A stretch of 35,230 bases of DNA from Variibacter sp. (GCA_019689555.1 JADGHE010000036.1:1-35230), one strand, 5' to 3'; counted from the first letter of the stretch, positions 25,424-33,918 are shown. Notes: generated from the letters alone by a model not told the origin. Numbers and translations are program-made.

Positions 25424-25823
25424 GGCTGTGCTCCTTTGTTGTTGTTGCCGACCCGGGTGCGTCTCCAGCCGACACCCCGGGGCCTCGTTCACATTTCCCG
25501 TCCAGTCGGTGCTTTTGTTCGAGAGGAACCCCGTCGAACTCCGCCGCCCCGACGCGCCACATTGCAGGTCTTCGGCCCTCAGGGGCGCCCGCCTCGCCCA
25601 TTCTCGAAGGCGAACGACTGGCCTTGGGCCGAGCTGGCGTTCAAGGTCTGAGAATAGGTCTCAGACGAGCGACGGTGAGACGGCGGGCGGGAAGGTCTAA
25701 AGCATGATCGGGCCACGGCCGGCAACCTTTCGCTGCGACCGAAGACCGCACAGGGTGCTCGCTTCGCCGGCGGCGTCGCTCACCGCATCGAACCGGCGGT
25801 GCGGAGCGAGGCGAAACGACCGT
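25424..25823. other. 400-bp spacer without a recognised gene
   Basis: This lies between the Bug gene start and the receiver-protein stop. I see a short TTG-repeat stretch near 25436-25447 and no credible coding frame or promoter that I can defend. Confidence 0.5.
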
Positions 25824-26288
25824 TCAAGCGCGCCGCGCACGCCGGTCCGCGAACTGCACCACGCAGCGCGGGGCCGGCGCGATGTCCGGCGGGCAGGCGC
25901 TCGGCGTCAACCGTTCGCGGATCGCCGCGCAGACGGCGACGGGATTGTAGGGTTTGGAGAAGAACAGCGAATTGGGCACGCGCAGGTCCGCCGCCGCGGC
26001 GGCGGCGTCCGCGGACACGTAGACGATCGGCACGTCGGGGCGCATTTCGCGTATCGCCTCGGCGAGTTCCCACCCATTCATAGGGCCGGCAAGATGGACG
26101 TCGGTGAGCAAGAGATCGAACGGCACGTCCAGCACCGCGAGGCTCAGCGCATCCTCCGCTGCGCTGACCACGGTTGCCGCAAAACCCGCATATTCCAGCG
26201 CGTCGCGCACCATGGCAGCCACAAGCGCGTCGTCTTCCGCCACCAGGATGTGCGGCCGACCGCCGCGGCTGTGGACCGTCGCAGGCAT
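25824..26288 (-). CDS. Stand-alone receiver-domain response regulator
   Basis: A protein of 154 residues, essentially one CheY-like receiver. The acidic pair is D19/D20 (VAEDDALV), the phosphoacceptor D63 (LLLTDVHL), the switch serine S92 (YVSADA) and the lysine K112 (FSKPYNP). A short Cys-, Pro- and Arg-containing tail follows, with no output domain. It probably relays or buffers phosphate in a pathway encoded elsewhere, as lone receivers do in alphaproteobacteria; that is inference. No histidine kinase is adjacent. Confidence 0.9.
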   Translation of the reverse strand: MPATVHSRGGRPHILVAEDDALVAAMVRDALEYAGFAATVVSAAEDALSLAVLDVPFDLLLTDVHLAGPMNGWELAEAIREMRPDVPIVYVSADAAAAAADLRVPNSLFFSKPYNPVAVCAAIRERLTPSACPPDIAPAPRCVVQFADRRARRA

Positions 26289-26505
26289 CGTTTTTCTCTC
26301 AGGGGCAGCAGCGCCCCGCCTCGGCAGGGAGAACGAGCGGTTTACACGTTGCGTTCAATCCCGGTTGAAATTGCTCGGATCATGGCTAGCAGATTATTAA
26401 AGGCGATCATTGCGAACCGGGCGGCACGTGCCCGCCGCCCCAAAAGCACTGCGGTGCAGATGCGCCGGCCCTGCGTCCGCGGGCCGTTCATGTAGATCAG
26501 AGCCG

Positions 26506-27189
26506 ATGGCCAGCCGAGAGGACGCCGTCATCGAGATCACGCCGGAAGTGCTGCTGAAGGCCTATGCCTGCGGCATCTTCCCGATGGCGGAGAACGCCAG
26601 CGATCCTGCGCTCTACTGGGTCGAGCCGGAGCGGCGCGGCATCATTCCACTCGAGGCGTTTCACGTGCCGGGGCGGCTCGCGCGCACGGTCCGCTCCGAC
26701 CGTTTCACGGTCGTCTGCAACCGCGACTTCGACGCCGTCATCGACGGGTGCGCGCAGCCCCGCGCGCAGACCGACCGCACCTGGATCAACGCCCGCATTC
26801 GCCGGCTCTACGGCGCGCTGTTCGCGCGCGGCCATTGCCACACCGTCGAGGTCTATGCCGGGGATGCGCTGGTCGGCGGGCTCTACGGCGTGTCGCTCGG
26901 CGGGGCCTTCTTCGGCGAAAGCATGTTCCATCGCGCGCGGGACGCTTCCAAGGTCGCGCTCGTCCACCTCGTCGCCCGGCTGCGGGCCGGAGGCTTCCGC
27001 CTGCTCGACACCCAGTTCGTCACCCCGCACCTGCAGACGTTCGGCGCGATCGAGGTCTCGCGCAGCCGGTATCACAAGCTGCTGGAAGCGGCCCTCGCCG
27101 TCCGCGCGAACTTCACCGCGCTCGCGCCGGATATCCCGCTCTCGGGCGCCGAAGCGCTCCGGCGCGCCCTCGCCCCTCCCCCTCCATAG
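26506..27189 (+). CDS. aat: Leucyl/phenylalanyl-tRNA--protein transferase
   Basis: A protein of 227 residues. Aat transfers Leu or Phe from tRNA to proteins with N-terminal Lys or Arg, making them ClpS/ClpAP substrates. Motifs are [67 protein letters not shown] and [21 protein letters not shown]. The ATG at 26506 fits the usual N-terminus; an earlier ATG at 26410 adds an odd Cys/Arg-rich stretch and is rejected. It converges with the DUF2155 gene. A ClpS gene 6 kb away could act in the same N-degron route. Confidence 0.97.
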   Translation: MASREDAVIEITPEVLLKAYACGIFPMAENASDPALYWVEPERRGIIPLEAFHVPGRLARTVRSDRFTVVCNRDFDAVIDGCAQPRAQTDRTWINARIRRLYGALFARGHCHTVEVYAGDALVGGLYGVSLGGAFFGESMFHRARDASKVALVHLVARLRAGGFRLLDTQFVTPHLQTFGAIEVSRSRYHKLLEAALAVRANFTALAPDIPLSGAEALRRALAPPPP

Positions 27190-27198
27190 GCTGTCGCC

Positions 27199-27214
27199 CG
27201 CGGGGCGGCCCGCG
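27199..27214. terminator. Hairpin between convergent aat and DUF2155 genes
   Basis: CGCGGG (27199-27204) pairs with CCCGCG (27209-27214) around GCGG, inside the 41-bp convergent gap. There is no T tract. The support is symmetry and position only. Confidence 0.3.
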
Positions 27215-27230
27215 AGGCATCGCCTCCGGC

Positions 27231-28175
27231 CTAGCGGCGCGGGCCGGATGGTGCGGCCGGCCGCTGCGCGGGGGGCTGCTGCGCTGCAGCCGCCGGCGGC
27301 GTGCCGCCCTGGGCGGCCCCCGGGCCGGGCTGCTGATCGGGCTGCGCCGGCTGGGCGCTCGCGACAGCCGGCCGTTCGTTTTTGCAGTCGGTCAGCCACA
27401 CGTCGTAGATTGGGTGCTCAACCGCGTGCAGACCGGGGCTTGCCGCGAACATCCAGCCGGTGAAGATGCGCTTGACCTCGCCCTGCAGGGTGATTTCGTC
27501 CACCTCCACAAAGCCGTCCGTGTTGGGCGTTTCGGTCGGCGGGCTGGTGTAGCAGGCGCGAGGCGTGAGCCGCAGCGCGCCGAACTGCACCGTCTCGTCG
27601 ATCGCGACATCGAAGCTGATGATGCGGCCGGTGATCTTGTCGAGCCCCGCGAAGACGGCGGTCGCGTTCACGACCCTCTGCGCGGGCGGGGCCACCACCA
27701 CCTCGTCGCCCGGCTGGGCCGGCGCGGTATTGCCCGGCTGCGGGGTTCCCCGCGGCTGGCGCTGACCCGGCGGGAGACCGACGAGCGGCGGCTGGCCGGG
27801 CCTGCCTTCCGGCGGATGGACCGCGACATCCGGGGACGCGGCCGGCGGCGGCGGCGCGGCGCCGGGCGGTGGCGGCAGCGGCTGGCTCTGGACGCCGCCC
27901 GGCCCCGGACTGGACGGCAGGCGCGTCAGCGGCGGCGGGGGCGGCTCGGGCGCCCGCCGCCGGGATTCGTAGGGCGGATAGGGTTCCGGCTCGTAAGGCG
28001 GGTACCGCTCCGCCTCGACCGGCGGCGGCAGCCGCGGATCCCTGTTCACCATCGGCACGTCGGCCGGCGGGCGCGGCGGACCGCCGAATATCGAACCGAA
28101 CTGCGCCATCGCCGGCGCCGCCACCGACACGGCCGCGACGGACACAAGGAAGCCCAAGCGCTTCGTTCGGATCAT
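27231..28175 (-). CDS. DUF2155 protein with signal peptide and proline-rich region
   Basis: A protein of 314 residues. A signal peptide ends near PAMAQ (residues 21-25). A long Pro/Arg/Gly-rich segment (YPPYEPEPYPPYES and poly-Pro runs) spans the middle. The C-terminal domain has NATAVFAGLDKITGRI, FDVAIDETVQFGALRLTPRACY, IFTGWMFAASPGLHAVEHPIYDVW and a terminal Cys, the DUF2155 signature. The function is unknown. It follows the NDUFA12-type gene after 128 bp, an arrangement common in alphaproteobacteria, which raises the idea of a role tied to complex I or the envelope (inference). An upstream open frame extends far beyond the ATG at 28175 but overlaps NDUFA12. Confidence 0.88.
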   Translation of the reverse strand: MIRTKRLGFLVSVAAVSVAAPAMAQFGSIFGGPPRPPADVPMVNRDPRLPPPVEAERYPPYEPEPYPPYESRRRAPEPPPPPLTRLPSSPGPGGVQSQPLPPPPGAAPPPPAASPDVAVHPPEGRPGQPPLVGLPPGQRQPRGTPQPGNTAPAQPGDEVVVAPPAQRVVNATAVFAGLDKITGRIISFDVAIDETVQFGALRLTPRACYTSPPTETPNTDGFVEVDEITLQGEVKRIFTGWMFAASPGLHAVEHPIYDVWLTDCKNERPAVASAQPAQPDQQPGPGAAQGGTPPAAAAQQPPAQRPAAPSGPRR

Positions 28176-28303
28176 CGAGAACTTCAGCCGGCCTCTGCCG
28201 CTGCAATGTTGGGACGGTCGCGAGCCCGTCCGGTTAACACTCCGATTGCGGCGGAAGGGCGACACTCGCCGGACAATCGAGCTTCGGAGCGCCCCGCCGC
28301 GCC

Positions 28304-28747
28304 TTAACGCTCGACTCGCGAGGGCCGGCGCGGGGCGGGCTCGCCCGGCGTCCACGGCCGATAATCCCCGGTCGCGCGCGGACGCCGGTTCTGCGCCAGG
28401 AGCGATCCGCTCGGCCGATACGCCGCCGGCGTTCCCGTGAGATTGGGGCGGTGCGGCTTCTGCCACGGCCGGGGCTGATAGGCCTCCTGCGTCGGCGGCA
28501 CGTCGACAATGTGGTGCAGCCAGCCGTGCCAGGCGGGCGGCACGGTCGAAGGCTCCGCATAGCCGTTGTAGATCACCCAACGCCGATCGAACCCCAAGGC
28601 CGGGTCGATCTTGCCGCCCTTCGTCCGATAGTAGCGGTTTCCGAACTCGTCCTCGCCGACAAATTCGCCGTAGAGCCAGGTCCACAGCTGGGTGCCGAAG
28701 GTCTGGCCGTTCCACCACGTGAAGAATTTCAGCAAGAACTGCTTCAT
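28304..28747 (-). CDS. NDUFA12-type accessory subunit of NADH dehydrogenase (complex I)
   Basis: A protein of 147 residues. The core QTFGTQLWTWLYGEFVGEDE-FGNRYYR is the signature of the NDUFA12/B17.2 family, followed by RRWVIYNGYAEPSTVPPAWHGWLHHI. These accessory subunits occur in alphaproteobacterial and mitochondrial complex I. The C-terminal part (from about residue 95) is a Pro/Arg-rich tail. The ATG at 28747 begins MKQFLLKFFTWWNG, and an upstream start at 28861 adds an Arg-rich stretch that is unlikely. It diverges from the mechanosensitive channel gene. Confidence 0.95.
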   Translation of the reverse strand: MKQFLLKFFTWWNGQTFGTQLWTWLYGEFVGEDEFGNRYYRTKGGKIDPALGFDRRWVIYNGYAEPSTVPPAWHGWLHHIVDVPPTQEAYQPRPWQKPHRPNLTGTPAAYRPSGSLLAQNRRPRATGDYRPWTPGEPAPRRPSRVER

Positions 28748-28934
28748 GGGTCGTGCGTTGTGGTTGCGGTGAAGCGGCTTCATGCCACCGCGCTCATGCC
28801 CTGTCCAGGCCGACGAGCGGCCGGCGGGTCCGAACCGCCCCCTCCGCCGCGGCTTTCCCACGGGAGCGGCCCTTTCTCCGCCGCAATCGAGACGGCCTGC
28901 TCACGCGTGTTCCGATCTCTGCTGGAGGGATTGC

Positions 28935-30083
28935 ATGTCCGTCGACCGGCTGGAAGCGACGCTGGAATGGGTTCCCGGTTGGGCCATCGGCGCGACGCTG
29001 CTCGCGCTCGGCACCGTCCTCGCCCTCCTCGTTCACGCGATTGCGATGCGGGCCGGGGAGCGCCTTTTCGGCGGCAAGGAGCGGTTCGGCCCGGCCCTGC
29101 TCGCGCAGACGCGCGGGCCGGCGATGCTGGCGCTCGTCCTCCTGGGCGCGCGACTGATCGTTTCGATCGCGCCCTTCCCCGAGCCGCTGTCCCTCGCGCT
29201 GCAGCGCATCCTCACGCTCGCCTTCGTCCTGCTGGTCGGCTGGATCGCGGTGTGCGCCATCGACATCGCCGCGGGAATCTACCTGCAGCGCTTCCGCCTC
29301 GATGTCGAGGACAATCTGCCCGCCCGCAAGCACGTCACCCAGGTGCACATCCTGCGGCGAGCGGCCAAGACGCTGGTCGCGATCATCACCCTCGCAGCGG
29401 GGCTGATGACGTTCGATTCCGTTCGCCAATATGGCGTGAGCCTCTTCGCTTCCGCCGGCGTGGCCGGGCTCATCGTCGGCTTCGCGGCGCGTCCGGTCCT
29501 CAGCAACCTGATCGCCGGCATCCAACTTGCGATCACCCAGCCGATCCGCGTCGACGACGCCGTCGTCGTCGAGGGCGAGTGGGGCCGGATCGAGGAGATC
29601 ACGTCGACCTATATCGTGGTGCGGCTGTGGGATTGGCGACGCCTCGTCGTCCCCCTCTCCTACTTCATCGAAAAGCCGTTCCAGAACTGGACGCGCGAAG
29701 GCACGGCCATCATCGGCGCCGTGATGATCTATGTCCACTATGGCGCGCCGGTCGACCGCATCCGCAAAAAGCTCGAGGAAATCGTGAAGGCATCGAAGTT
29801 GTGGGACGGCCAGGTGGTCAGTCTGCAGGTGACCGATCTCAAGGAAGGAACCATGGAGCTGCGCGCGCTCGCCAGCGCACGCAACGCGCCGAACGCCTGG
29901 GATTTGCGCTGCGAGATACGGGAGAAGCTCGTGGCCTTCCTGCAGAAGGAACTGCCCTCTGCCCTGCCAGGAGGGCACGCCAACATCGTCGCCGAGAACG
30001 CTTCGCCGGCCGCTCAGACCGACGCCCCCGGACCGAATGAGCGCCGGCAAGCCCCGCCCGCGGAACCGAGCGCGCCCCGTTGA
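28935..30083 (+). CDS. MscS-type mechanosensitive ion channel
   Basis: A protein of 382 residues. About four N-terminal membrane helices (near 13-37, 64-82, 88-112 and 140-160) lead to the pore helix YGVSLFASAGVAGLIVGFAARPVLSNLIAG, then a beta domain (DDAVVVEGEWGRIEEIT, VVRLWDWRRLVVPLSYFIEKPFQNWTR) and a C-terminal domain. MscS channels open under membrane tension to protect cells from osmotic downshock. The ATG at 28935 follows GGAGGGA (28924-28930) and is preferred over an upstream in-frame ATG at 28782. The last residues are Pro/Ala-rich and probably disordered. Confidence 0.93.
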   Translation: MSVDRLEATLEWVPGWAIGATLLALGTVLALLVHAIAMRAGERLFGGKERFGPALLAQTRGPAMLALVLLGARLIVSIAPFPEPLSLALQRILTLAFVLLVGWIAVCAIDIAAGIYLQRFRLDVEDNLPARKHVTQVHILRRAAKTLVAIITLAAGLMTFDSVRQYGVSLFASAGVAGLIVGFAARPVLSNLIAGIQLAITQPIRVDDAVVVEGEWGRIEEITSTYIVVRLWDWRRLVVPLSYFIEKPFQNWTREGTAIIGAVMIYVHYGAPVDRIRKKLEEIVKASKLWDGQVVSLQVTDLKEGTMELRALASARNAPNAWDLRCEIREKLVAFLQKELPSALPGGHANIVAENASPAAQTDAPGPNERRQAPPAEPSAPR

Positions 30084-30118
30084 CGACCCTCTCGCGGAAC
30101 CGCGCGCGGGGCGTCGTC
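30082..30118 (+). terminator. Long imperfect hairpin at the mscS stop
   Basis: GACGAC (30082-30087, overlapping the stop codon) pairs with GTCGTC (30113-30118). Inside it CGCGG (30093-30097) pairs with CCGCG (30100-30104). There is no T tract. It is probably the transcript end of the channel gene. Confidence 0.4.
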
Positions 30119-30259
30119 ATCTGACTGTCATATCACGTCGGTAAGCCTCGGCGCAGGGACGACGACCCGCGGCTTCCGAGCGCCCGGGCCACCGCCCCTC
30201 TCCTGCCGTCCGATCTCGGGGGGCGTCACCCAAACCGGTCCACGGACGAACGAAGGCCG

Positions 30260-30787
30260 ATGTCCGAACAGCCATACAACGTGCTCTTTCTTTGCACCGC
30301 GAACTCGGCCCGCTCGATCATCGCGGAAGCCGTTCTCAACAGGATGGGAAACGGGCGGTTTTGCGCCTACAGCGCCGGGAGTCGGCCGCGGGGAGAAGTC
30401 AATCCGCATGCGCGACGCCTGCTCGAAAGCCTGAATTACGACACGAGCGGCCTGCGCTCGAAGTCCTGGAACGAGTTCGCCCGGCCGGGCGCTCCGGTCT
30501 TCGATTTCGTCTTCACCGTTTGCGACAATGCGGCCGGCGAGACCTGTCCGATCTGGCCCGGCCACCCGATAACGGCCCACTGGGGCATTCCCGATCCCGC
30601 CCAGGCCAGGGGATCGGATGCGGAGATCGCCAACGCGTTCTACGACGCCTATCGCGAGCTCGCGCGCCGCATCGAAGTTTTCGCGGCGTTGCCGCTCGCC
30701 TCGCTCGATCGCATGAGCCTGCAGGACCGGCTGCGCGAAATCGGCCGGCTCGACGGCGCGACGGCCTCGGCGAAGGCGCAGGACTGA
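30260..30787 (+). CDS. arsC: Arsenate reductase, thioredoxin-type LMW-phosphatase family
   Basis: A protein of 175 residues. The phosphate loop C12-TANSA-R18 and the cysteines C88 and C96 in FTVCDNAAGETCP correspond to the triad used by pI258-type ArsC to pass electrons to thioredoxin. It reduces arsenate to arsenite. No arsR, arsB or ACR3 gene is next to it, so it may be an orphan detoxification gene or act on another substrate; phosphatase activity is the main alternative. The ATG at 30260 has GAAGG four bases upstream. It converges with the PilZ gene. Confidence 0.88.
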   Translation: MSEQPYNVLFLCTANSARSIIAEAVLNRMGNGRFCAYSAGSRPRGEVNPHARRLLESLNYDTSGLRSKSWNEFARPGAPVFDFVFTVCDNAAGETCPIWPGHPITAHWGIPDPAQARGSDAEIANAFYDAYRELARRIEVFAALPLASLDRMSLQDRLREIGRLDGATASAKAQD

Positions 30788-30797
30788 TGCGCACAGC

Positions 30798-30814
30798 GGG
30801 CGCGGCACGCGCCC
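30798..30814. terminator. 7-bp hairpin between convergent arsC and PilZ genes
   Basis: GGGCGCG (30798-30804), loop GCA, CGCGCCC (30808-30814). It lies in the 36-bp gap between the two stops, with CAAAACC on one side. It probably ends both transcripts. Confidence 0.45.
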
Positions 30815-30823
30815 CAAAACCGC

Positions 30824-31126
30824 TCAGGCTATCCACTCCGGAACCCTTGCCCTTCCCGGTGCCGGCGGCTCCCACAGTCTGTCCGTGAATTCGACCCCGA
30901 GGTCCTGCTTGCGCCGCCACACGACGCGGCATTTGCGCGGATGGCCTCTGCCCGGGGTCACCCGCAGGATGAATTCGTCGGGCAGCGGCTCCGCGCATGT
31001 GATGCGCGCGCCGCCGTTCGACAGATTGCTGACAATGCAGTTCACCCGCTCCCGCCCGTCGCCCGGCACGACGTAGGCGGGTGACTGCCATTCCACCCGG
31101 AAATTGCGTCGGCGCTCGCGCAGCAT
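30824..31126 (-). CDS. PilZ-domain protein
   Basis: A protein of 100 residues, a single PilZ domain. The c-di-GMP-binding N-terminal Arg cluster is RERRRNFR, and the second motif is NLSNGG, a variant of D/NxSxxG. RKCRVVWRRKQDLGVEFTD completes the barrel. This supports c-di-GMP binding, but binding needs proof because the first motif is not exactly RxxxR. The ATG at 31126 is chosen over 31141 because GGAGGG sits five bases before it. No membrane or enzyme part is attached, so the target is unknown. Confidence 0.9.
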   Translation of the reverse strand: MLRERRRNFRVEWQSPAYVVPGDGRERVNCIVSNLSNGGARITCAEPLPDEFILRVTPGRGHPRKCRVVWRRKQDLGVEFTDRLWEPPAPGRARVPEWIA

Positions 31127-31272
31127 TGCCACCCTCCGCATTCAAGGCGGGCCTATTCGAAGTCTGCACCTCCAAATGCGCTGTTAAGTCGCGTGCGAAA
31201 ATTCTGAGCGTTCTGTCGGCCCCAGGCGGCGAAGCGCCTTGCGCGGTAAACGCGAGATGGGCGACCGGCCCC

Positions 31273-31347
31273 GAATTCTTGCAAAGTTTCTTCGAATGCC
31301 GCGCGGATCTTGTCGATCGCGGGTTCAGGCGTTCCGGCCGGCGCCAT
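31273..31347 (-). pseudogene. Possible relic of a Bug-type binding protein C-terminus
   Basis: In one minus-strand frame 25 residues (APAGTPEPAIDKIRAAFEE within them) align with the GPAGLPPAIVSAINREIAR and RAGTPDDIVATIERAARAL segments of the two intact Bug proteins in this window. What follows in frame has no resemblance to the family, and the start side is cut by the flavin reductase gene. It may be a leftover gene fragment or chance. Confidence 0.2.
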
Positions 31348-31409
31348 CCGCCCGTGGCTTGCGGACCGCAGGCCGCCCGCGCACCATGGCGGCGTTCGTG
31401 GGAGGCGCC

Positions 31410-31973
31410 ATGCCGCCGAGAGGCTATCGCAAGCACGATTTTCCCGTCTCGCAGATCCGCCGCTTTCTCGAGCCCGGCCCCGTCGTGCTCGTGAGTTCGG
31501 CGTGGAAGGGCGAGACGAACATCATGACCATGGGATGGCACATGGTCATGGAATTCACGCCGTCGCTCGTCGCCTGCGTGATCGCGGAATCGAACCACAG
31601 CTTCGCGCTCGTCCGCCGCAGCCGGGAATGTGTGATCAACGTGCCCACGGTCGATCTCGTCGACGCGGTGGTCGGCATCGGCAACTGCTCGGGCCGCGAC
31701 GTAGACAAGTTCGCCCGTTTCGGATTGACGGCGCAGCCCGCCGCGAAGGTGGCGGCCCCGCTCGTCGCCGAGTGCTACGCCAATCTCGAGTGCCGTCTCC
31801 ACGACGCTTCGCTGATCCGCCGATACAACGTCTTCATCTGGGAGGTCGTGAAGGCGCATGCGCCGCGCACGCCCAAATATCCGCCTACGCTGCACTACCG
31901 CGGCCACGGCGTGTTCATGCTCTCGGGGCGTTCGGTGAGCTTCCGCCGCAAGTTCAAGCGGCAGAATTTGTGA
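31410..31973 (+). CDS. Flavin reductase-like FMN-binding protein (DIM6/NTAB type)
   Basis: A protein of 187 residues with the split-barrel fold of FMN reductases. Visible parts are PGPVVLVSSAWKGETNIMTMGWHMVMEFTPSLVACVI, FALVRRSRECVINVPTVDLVDAV and YANLECRLHD. It probably binds FMN and either transfers reduced flavin or acts on a small substrate; no monooxygenase partner is adjacent. The ATG at 31410 follows GGAGG (31401-31405). A nearby in-frame ATG at 31386 has no ribosome site. Confidence 0.87.
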   Translation: MPPRGYRKHDFPVSQIRRFLEPGPVVLVSSAWKGETNIMTMGWHMVMEFTPSLVACVIAESNHSFALVRRSRECVINVPTVDLVDAVVGIGNCSGRDVDKFARFGLTAQPAAKVAAPLVAECYANLECRLHDASLIRRYNVFIWEVVKAHAPRTPKYPPTLHYRGHGVFMLSGRSVSFRRKFKRQNL

Positions 31974-32112
31974 GCGGCGCGGCGGCCGCGCCGCGCGACT
32001 TCTATCGCCGGGCCGCCGCGCGCGAACGGCAACGACGCTTTTGCCCTCCCGATATGCTATGAACTCCGCTTGCCAAAGCACCCGGGCTGATCCCGGTTCA
32101 TGTGGGGGAATC

Positions 32113-33096
32113 ATGGCAAACATCTCGCGTCGTACGGTCTGGAAGGGATTGGCGGCGGCCGCGCTCGCTCCGCGCGCGCTGCCGGCGCGTGCGCAGAGCG
32201 GCTATCCAGGCAACCGAACCATCAAGGTCGTCGTGCCCTATCCGGCCGGCGGCGCAACCGACGTGATCGGCCGCATCGTCGCGGATCGGCTGCAGGCGAT
32301 GTGGAATACACCCATCGTCGTCGAAAACATCTCGGGCGCCGCGGCCAATATCGGCATGGACCGGATCGCCAAAGGGCCGGCGGACGGCACGCAGATCCTC
32401 ATCGTGCCGCCGCAGATCGCGATCAACCAGTTCCTTTACGCGAAGCTGCCCTTCGATCCGGAGAACGACTTCATCCCGATCGCGCTCGTGGCGCGCCTGC
32501 CGAACATCCTGGTGGTGCGCAAAGGGCTCGAGGTCAACTCCGTGCGCGATCTCATCGCCTATGCGAAGGCCAATCCGGGCAAGCTTAACTACGCGTCCTC
32601 CGGCAACGGCACGACCATCCATCTCTCGGGCGAGCTGTTCAAGCGCATGGCCGGCGTCGACATGAAGCACATCCCCTATCGCGGCAGCGCGCCGGCCGTG
32701 AACGATCTCGTTGCCGGGCAAGTCGACCTCATGTTCGACAACGCGCCCTCGATCATCGGTCAGGTGCGCGGCGGCACCGTGAAGGCGCTGGGGGTGACGA
32801 CGCTCGAGCCGACGCCGCTTTTGCCCGATCTGCCGACGGTCGCGCAGACCGTTCCCGGCTACGACACGGCCTCGTGGTTCGGCGTCGGCGTGCGCGCGGG
32901 CACGCCGGATGACATCGTCGCGACCATCGAGCGCGCCGCGCGCGCGCTGGCGCAGGAGCCGGTGGTGCGCGAGCGCATGGCCTCGGTGATCGCCGACCCT
33001 GTCGTCTCCGACCGCAAGAGCTTCACCGCGTTCATCGCGGCCGAACGCAAGAAGTGGGGCACACTCATCACCGATCTCAAGATCAAGCTGGAGTAG
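32113..33096 (+). CDS. Bug/TctC-family periplasmic binding protein
   Basis: A protein of 327 residues. It has a twin-arginine-like signal (SRRTVWKGLAAAALAP) and an AQS cleavage region. Family patterns are IKVVVPYPAGGATDVIGR, VENISGAAANIGMD, LNYASSGNGTTIHLSGELF, HIPYRGSAPAVNDLVAGQVDLMFD and VRAGTPDDIVATI. It is the second such protein here and shares only the family pattern with the other, so they likely bind different carboxylates. No TctAB transporter genes are nearby. The ATG at 32113 follows GGGGGAA; an upstream start at 32041 is unlikely. Confidence 0.93.
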   Translation: MANISRRTVWKGLAAAALAPRALPARAQSGYPGNRTIKVVVPYPAGGATDVIGRIVADRLQAMWNTPIVVENISGAAANIGMDRIAKGPADGTQILIVPPQIAINQFLYAKLPFDPENDFIPIALVARLPNILVVRKGLEVNSVRDLIAYAKANPGKLNYASSGNGTTIHLSGELFKRMAGVDMKHIPYRGSAPAVNDLVAGQVDLMFDNAPSIIGQVRGGTVKALGVTTLEPTPLLPDLPTVAQTVPGYDTASWFGVGVRAGTPDDIVATIERAARALAQEPVVRERMASVIADPVVSDRKSFTAFIAAERKKWGTLITDLKIKLE

Positions 33097-33291
33097 CGCG
33101 CGCGAGCCCGGTGTCGCCGGCGCGCAGCATCTCACGCGTCGGCGGCGCGGGTCGCGAAATTCGCGCGGCTCAATCGGAGCTGCGCCGTCTGACCGACGTC
33201 GCCCGCTGTTCGCTGCCCGACTCTGGGCTGGGCCAAGGCGCTGGCTTATACTTCGGCACTCGTTGCCGCGATCGCGCCCAAGAGGGCCTCC

Positions 33292-33597
33292 ATGAACAGC
33301 ACCCTCGTGACGCCCCGCACCAAGGTTCGCCTGAAGACGCAGCGGCCGCCGCTCTACAAGGTCATTCTGCTCAACGACGACTACACGCCGCGCGAATTCG
33401 TCGTCACGGTGCTGAAAGCCGTGTTTCGCATGAACGCGGACCAGGCCTACCGCGTGATGATGACGGCGCATCGGCGCGACGCCTGCGTCGTCGCGGTCTA
33501 TGCCAAAGACATTGCCGAGACGAAGGCGAAGGAAGGCACCGAAGCCGGCCGGGCGAAGGGCTATCCGCTGTTCTTTACGACGGAGCCGGAGGAGTAG
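33292..33597 (+). CDS. clpS: ClpS adaptor, ClpS2-like
   Basis: A protein of 101 residues. ClpS delivers proteins with destabilising N-termini to ClpAP. Core residues are PPLYKVILLNDDYTPREFVV, with the Asn-Asp-Asp pair that binds the alpha-amino group, and VVAVYAKDIAETKA. VLKAVFRMNADQAYRVMMTAHRR and the ending YPLFFTTEPEE resemble the second rhizobial paralog (ClpS2) more than the housekeeping one; this is recall, not a search. No clpA is next to it. The start is supported by AGAGGG just upstream. Confidence 0.93.
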   Translation: MNSTLVTPRTKVRLKTQRPPLYKVILLNDDYTPREFVVTVLKAVFRMNADQAYRVMMTAHRRDACVVAVYAKDIAETKAKEGTEAGRAKGYPLFFTTEPEE

Positions 33598-33918
33598 CCC
33601 ACCGGCGCGATCCCCTGTCCGCCGCGCCCTCGCGCAAGCTGCGAAGGAGTGCAGCTCGTAGGGGGCTGAATTCAGCCGCGCTCTGCCCATTGCGCGCAAG
33701 CGGCAATGCAGCAGCACCGCTTCGAGGCGGATTGCGCGCTGACGATTCCGGATACCGCTTTCGCTCACGGGCTTCTTGCTGCCGACTTTTTTGCCGCGTT
33801 CCGCCCACCTGAACGGCGGCGACAGCCACGTGCCTCCTTCATTCGAAGGATGGATGGGCGCCCCTGCCGCGCTAATAAGAGCCGCACAGCTAAGAGCCGC
33901 ACAGCTCTGGAGCGCGTC
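33598..33918. other. 321-bp spacer between clpS and the acyltransferase gene
   Basis: A weak hairpin (AGCTGC 33637-33642 with GCAGCT 33651-33656) follows clpS. The rest holds the 15-bp tandem duplication listed separately. An in-frame upstream extension of the acyltransferase runs through part of it from 33706, but it looks non-coding. Confidence 0.5.
33876..33905. repeat. Perfect tandem duplication of a 15-bp unit
   Basis: TAAGAGCCGCACAGC occurs at 33876-33890 and again at 33891-33905 without mismatch, ending 14 bp before the acyltransferase start. If the longer reading frame were used it would add a repeated five-residue block. It may space or duplicate a regulatory element; this is unproven. 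Confidence 0.9.
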
